Positions 61,371-64,000 of a stretch of DNA of 64,000 nucleotides are shown here, in pieces. Below the pieces are notes generated by a model, which did no database searches, had not been told where the DNA came from, and worked only from the letters and a program-made list of their open reading frames with translations. The stretch covers positions 5,084,001 through 5,148,000 of the forward strand of contig NC_089423.1 of assembly GCF_013426205.1 (NCBI RefSeq), in the 5' to 3' direction. Positions within the stretch are counted from its first letter, which is position 1. Every line of letters starts with the position of its first letter. This DNA comes from Metarhizium brunneum. Its lineage: Eukaryota > Ascomycota > Sordariomycetes > Hypocreales > Clavicipitaceae. Made by a program: the position numbers and the translations under genes.

Positions 61371-63751
61371 AACCCATCGTCAAACATTTGACATAGGCGA
61401 TTGTAAATTTGGTTTTTCATTTCTCCGTGTTTTTCGCATCTTGGGTTGTCGCAGTTTACCGCATATTTCCTGTTGCATCTGGGGTTGAACTTCTGTTCGT
61501 TGTACCACTTATCCAACTGTTGTTCACTGTGGTATGTTGATTCTGTGGTTCCCCTGGGGTCTTTCTGTTCGAGTATGTCTAATGCTCGCTGTGTCCGTTT
61601 GTATGCTGCTGGTGTTCCACATTGCCACTTGTGCCATTCCCTGGCCTTATCTACCATATGTTCTGAACAATTAGGTAGTGGGCATACCATGTGGTCTTTT
61701 GTTTCACATCGAGGTGACTTGAGTAGTAACTCCCTTCTGTGTGTTGGGATTTTTCCCTCATACACATACTGATGCCACTGCCTGTTCTTCGTATGTACAT
61801 GTAACTGGCATGTGTCTGATTCACATACGTCCGTAGGATCTGTATGAGCTCGGCATTTGATGGGTGTGTTTGAATCGGGTTCCAAGATCATCGTTTGATC
61901 GTTATTGATTATCTTCACTCTCCATTCTAGGAGTTCCCATCTGAAGTATGGTGCTTTGATCGGATATCCTTTCATCCTGATCGGAAACGCATCCAATCGT
62001 GCCTTGGTTTGAAAGTGTGCCTGGCACATTGCAAACGCGCATGATGCCCATGCTAAACGTGTATGTTCCGCGTGTCTTGGTGAGAGTCTAGGATCGTCTT
62101 CCTTCTCTCCTTCCGGAAACCATAGTGTCTGGTTTTCCATTGCCGTGGTGGTGTCCACTGCTAGAATAGGAATTGCGAAATGTTTTCCTGTTGGTGCGGG
62201 GAAATATCGCTGTACAGCTTGTTCTTGTGTGGCTGTCAGCCTTGCAGGCGTTTCTTCCTCGCTTCGTTCGTCTTCGGACGCTTCTGGAGTATCTAGGATT
62301 GCGTTGTCGTCATCGACGCTCATTTCCCTTACTCTATCTTCCGGTTCGTCGAAGGTGGTGAGGATTTGTGCGTCTTGCTCCTCCCTATATTGTTGTTCCC
62401 TTCGATTCTTCCTTGCTTCTGCTTGTTGTCGCACCCAATCGAGAATTTCTTGGTGCGAGTCTTCGTCCAAATATTCTGGCGATTTTGGTTCATGGAGTTC
62501 CTTTCGTCCCGTCATTGCAAGCGTTCTCTTTTCCATTGATTGTTCGTCCAGGTCTTCTTGTACCAGTTGTTTGGCTACTTGCAGTCCGTTTCCTATGAAG
62601 TTCATAATTTTCTTCTTTGGTTTTCTTGGTTCTTTTGGAAACCATCCTCTTTCTTGTTTGCTGCTCATGTGAACGTAGCAGTTGTCGTCATAGCAGAAGG
62701 TCCAGTTGAGGTTCTTATGTTCCACCTCTGATTCGGTAACTTCGATTTTCTGTTGGTTAGTAGAATTGAGTTGTTTCTTACCTCCTTCTGGTACTGGCTT
62801 CCATTCTTTCCTGGGTTTCTTGCATTTATTGGCGAAATGTCCTGGTTTTCCGCAGTTGTAGCATTTCTTTTCCTTTTTGTCGTCTTTCTTGGTAGCGTCA
62901 AGCTCCATTCGTCCAGGGTTAAGAGTGTGACCATAGGCAATAGGTTCGTCACGCTTTCTGCGTTGATTGGCTTGGTAACTCTTCCCTTTGGCAGGGCTCC
63001 AGGTTCCTTTACCCTGTTTCTTCTGTATGCGTCGCTGATACTGTCTGTCGTCGATTCGTACCGCCATAGCGATGTAGTCCGATAAGTTGTCTGGTCTGTT
63101 CTCCCTGTAGAGTTCATCTTTGACTTCTTCCTTAAGTCCTTTATAGAAAGCTGACATAAGAGGTTCGTCCTCCCAGTCAAGCTGAGATGCAAGTTGTCTG
63201 AAGCGAGCGGCATAATCGGATGCCGATCCCTTCTGCTTGAGCCCGTCGATGTAGTACTCAGCAGCCCTAGCTTCGTCAACTGTTCCAAAGGCCTTTTTGA
63301 TAGCTTTTTCGAATTCATCGTAACTTTCGAAAATGGTGTTGGTTTCTTCTTCGCGGTCGTCTTTTTCTTTGTTAAGGTAGTCCCTCATAATGGGTTCAAA
63401 CCATGCGAGTGCCACTCCCGTCATACACCCTCCTGCGTGCAGTACCTTGGCAGAGGATTCTTCCATTTTGGTCGGGAATTGTCGGTGGTAAGCCCTGAGT
63501 TGAGTGAGGAATCCTTGAAGCGCACCCGGGGATCCGTCGTACGGTCCTGGTGCCCTGGGTCTAAGGATTTCTCCCAAGTCCTTTTTAATTGTGGCCGCAG
63601 TCGTGGCTTGTTCCTGCCGTTCTTCTTCCATCTGTTGGACCCGTTCCCGAAGGCGTATGATCTCAGCAAGCATGTCGTGAGCAGAGATGGTGGTTGGTCC
63701 CTCTCGGGTTTCATTGGATCCAGATGCGGTGGTAGTCTCGCGTGGTGCCAT
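61253..63751 (-). CDS. gag: Gag polyprotein with zinc knuckle and three extra Cys/His repeats, 832 aa
   Basis: This is the structural protein of copy C. The ATG at 63751 (MAPRETTTASG) is the first in the frame. An acidic coiled coil (DMLAEIIRLRERVQQMEEE) precedes the retrotransposon-type capsid region (VALAWFEPIMRDYLN, YYIDGLKQKGSASDYAARFRQL). Next come a basic linker and a CCHC knuckle, CYNCGKPGHFANKC. An unusually long C-terminal extension follows. It includes three copies of C-x(7 or 9)-C-x4-C-x2-H: ending CESDTCQLH (about 61801-61856), CPLPNCSEH (about 61658-61712) and CDNPRCEKH (about 61427-61482). The frame ends at TAA 61255-61253, 118 bases inside the pol frame. Confidence 0.93.
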   Translation of the reverse strand: MAPRETTTASGSNETREGPTTISAHDMLAEIIRLRERVQQMEEERQEQATTAATIKKDLGEILRPRAPGPYDGSPGALQGFLTQLRAYHRQFPTKMEESSAKVLHAGGCMTGVALAWFEPIMRDYLNKEKDDREEETNTIFESYDEFEKAIKKAFGTVDEARAAEYYIDGLKQKGSASDYAARFRQLASQLDWEDEPLMSAFYKGLKEEVKDELYRENRPDNLSDYIAMAVRIDDRQYQRRIQKKQGKGTWSPAKGKSYQANQRRKRDEPIAYGHTLNPGRMELDATKKDDKKEKKCYNCGKPGHFANKCKKPRKEWKPVPEGGKKQLNSTNQQKIEVTESEVEHKNLNWTFCYDDNCYVHMSSKQERGWFPKEPRKPKKKIMNFIGNGLQVAKQLVQEDLDEQSMEKRTLAMTGRKELHEPKSPEYLDEDSHQEILDWVRQQAEARKNRREQQYREEQDAQILTTFDEPEDRVREMSVDDDNAILDTPEASEDERSEEETPARLTATQEQAVQRYFPAPTGKHFAIPILAVDTTTAMENQTLWFPEGEKEDDPRLSPRHAEHTRLAWASCAFAMCQAHFQTKARLDAFPIRMKGYPIKAPYFRWELLEWRVKIINNDQTMILEPDSNTPIKCRAHTDPTDVCESDTCQLHVHTKNRQWHQYVYEGKIPTHRRELLLKSPRCETKDHMVCPLPNCSEHMVDKAREWHKWQCGTPAAYKRTQRALDILEQKDPRGTTESTYHSEQQLDKWYNEQKFNPRCNRKYAVNCDNPRCEKHGEMKNQIYNRLCQMFDDGFCFKHPQNGTGPTEWYQEMKRQIAEESIPENSKNEARHL
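61271..61277 (-). promoter_or_regulatory. -1 ribosomal frameshift slip site A AAA AAC
   Basis: In the gag frame the codons are TCA AAA AAC, so the heptamer A AAA AAC stands in the correct phase. Slipping back one base enters the pol frame at KKRGTPSVKG, upstream of the protease. The heptamer is the canonical eukaryotic -1 type, and it sits 16 bases before the gag stop codon. Confidence 0.88.
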
Positions 63752-63803
63752 GTTGACAGTTATCAGGTATTGCTCAGAGTGACGCGGTAGTAGTCTGAAC
63801 AAG

Positions 63804-63813
63804 AGCTTTCAAC
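63804..63813 (-). other. Primer-binding site of copy C (self-priming type)
   Basis: In element orientation GTTGAAAGCT starts two bases after the 5' LTR end. It is complementary over all ten bases to AGCTTTCAAC inside the LTR (56620-56611; also 63995-63986). I did not find a comparable match to a tRNA 3' end. Tf1/sushi-group elements prime reverse transcription this way. Confidence 0.7.
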
Positions 63814-63814
63814 G

Positions 63815-64000
63815 TGTAACGGCTAAGGTTCCCAAGGGATAAACTAGTCGTAGTTTATGTTGGCAGAGCCACTAGGGCAGTCAATCTGAGCAGTTGGGTG
63901 TTACGTTGGTAATAGGTCGTAGACCGTAACCAAGTGATCAGAGTCAAAGAGTTGTAAGCGAGGCTTATTCAATGTAATGATCTGTGTTGAAAGCTAAGGA
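63815..64000 (-). repeat. Copy C 5' LTR, first 186 bases (continues past the window)
   Basis: It is identical base for base with 56440-56625. In element orientation this is the R-U5 end of the 5' LTR. Confidence 0.97.

Larger units (their letters stand above)
56440..64000 (-). mobile_element. Gypsy copy C: intact Ty3/Gypsy chromovirus, nested in copy A (5' LTR runs off the window)
   Basis: This is a pristine LTR retrotransposon on the - strand, with no sign of RIP. The 3' LTR is 56440-56875, the internal region 56876-63814, and the 5' LTR from 63815 is visible for 186 bases. All 186 match the other LTR exactly, so insertion was recent. Gag and pol are open; pol order is protease, reverse transcriptase, RNase H, integrase, chromodomain, which defines a chromovirus. 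The left flanking pentamer is TTAAG; the right flank is outside. Confidence 0.97.

Noticed and set aside
62145..63790. Plus-strand open frames of 110-198 codons opposite gag
   Set aside because: Unlike the antisense gene at 57004, they have no Cys cluster, coiled coil or splice support, and look like mirror frames of the gag codons.

Overview
This window comes from the nuclear genome of a filamentous ascomycete (Pezizomycotina, most likely a sordariomycete; that placement is inference). The evidence is: short GT-AG introns in compact genes; fungal orthologues of ribosomal protein eS26, condensin SMC4 and an ELYS-type nucleoporin; and a very large AT-only block that has the look of repeat-induced point mutation (RIP).

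Bases 1-18700 are an ordinary gene-rich arm. In order they hold the 3' part of the eS26 gene (+), a secreted Ser/Thr- and Cys-rich protein (-), SMC4 (-), an ELYS-like protein (+, divergent from SMC4), a fused MurQ etherase / N-acetylglucosamine-kinase-type protein (-), an UNC93-like transporter (+, divergent from the fusion) and a small two-TM zinc-ribbon protein (+). The fusion joins two bacterial-type amino-sugar/peptidoglycan-recycling activities in one four-exon gene and shares a ~1 kb divergent promoter region with a transporter.

Bases 18700-21830 are a transition zone: sparse sequence, a 290-bp AT-only tract, one spliced orphan-like gene (-) and the eroding end of a TPR-repeat gene whose later repeats are progressively mutated.

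Bases 21830-56439 are a ~34.6 kb AT-rich block made almost entirely of RIP-degraded repeats. It resolves into decayed DNA-transposon-like sequence, a degraded + strand Gypsy pol of a different family, a long inverted repeat (arms ~0.79 kb), and several layers of one Ty3/Gypsy chromovirus family, called here by copy letter. E is truncated and has lost its left end. D is full length with 446-bp LTRs and target-site duplication (TSD) TTAGG. A has 436-bp LTRs and is interrupted twice. B is full length, inserted in A's pol, with TSD GTTTA. C is pristine and also inserted in A's pol. E and D are the most mutated, A and B are intermediate, and C shows no RIP.

Bases 56440-64000 are copy C, oriented on the - strand: 3' LTR, polypurine tract, pol, gag, primer-binding site and part of the 5' LTR. 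It carries several features worth attention. Gag and pol are joined by a textbook -1 frameshift site (A AAA AAC, 7-nt spacer, stem-loop). The predicted primer-binding site is complementary to a sequence inside the LTR, as in Tf1-type self-priming. Gag has three repeated Cys/His motifs besides its zinc knuckle, and pol ends in a chromodomain. An intron-containing gene on the opposite strand, between pol and the 3' LTR, encodes a Zn2Cys6-like cluster followed by a coiled coil.
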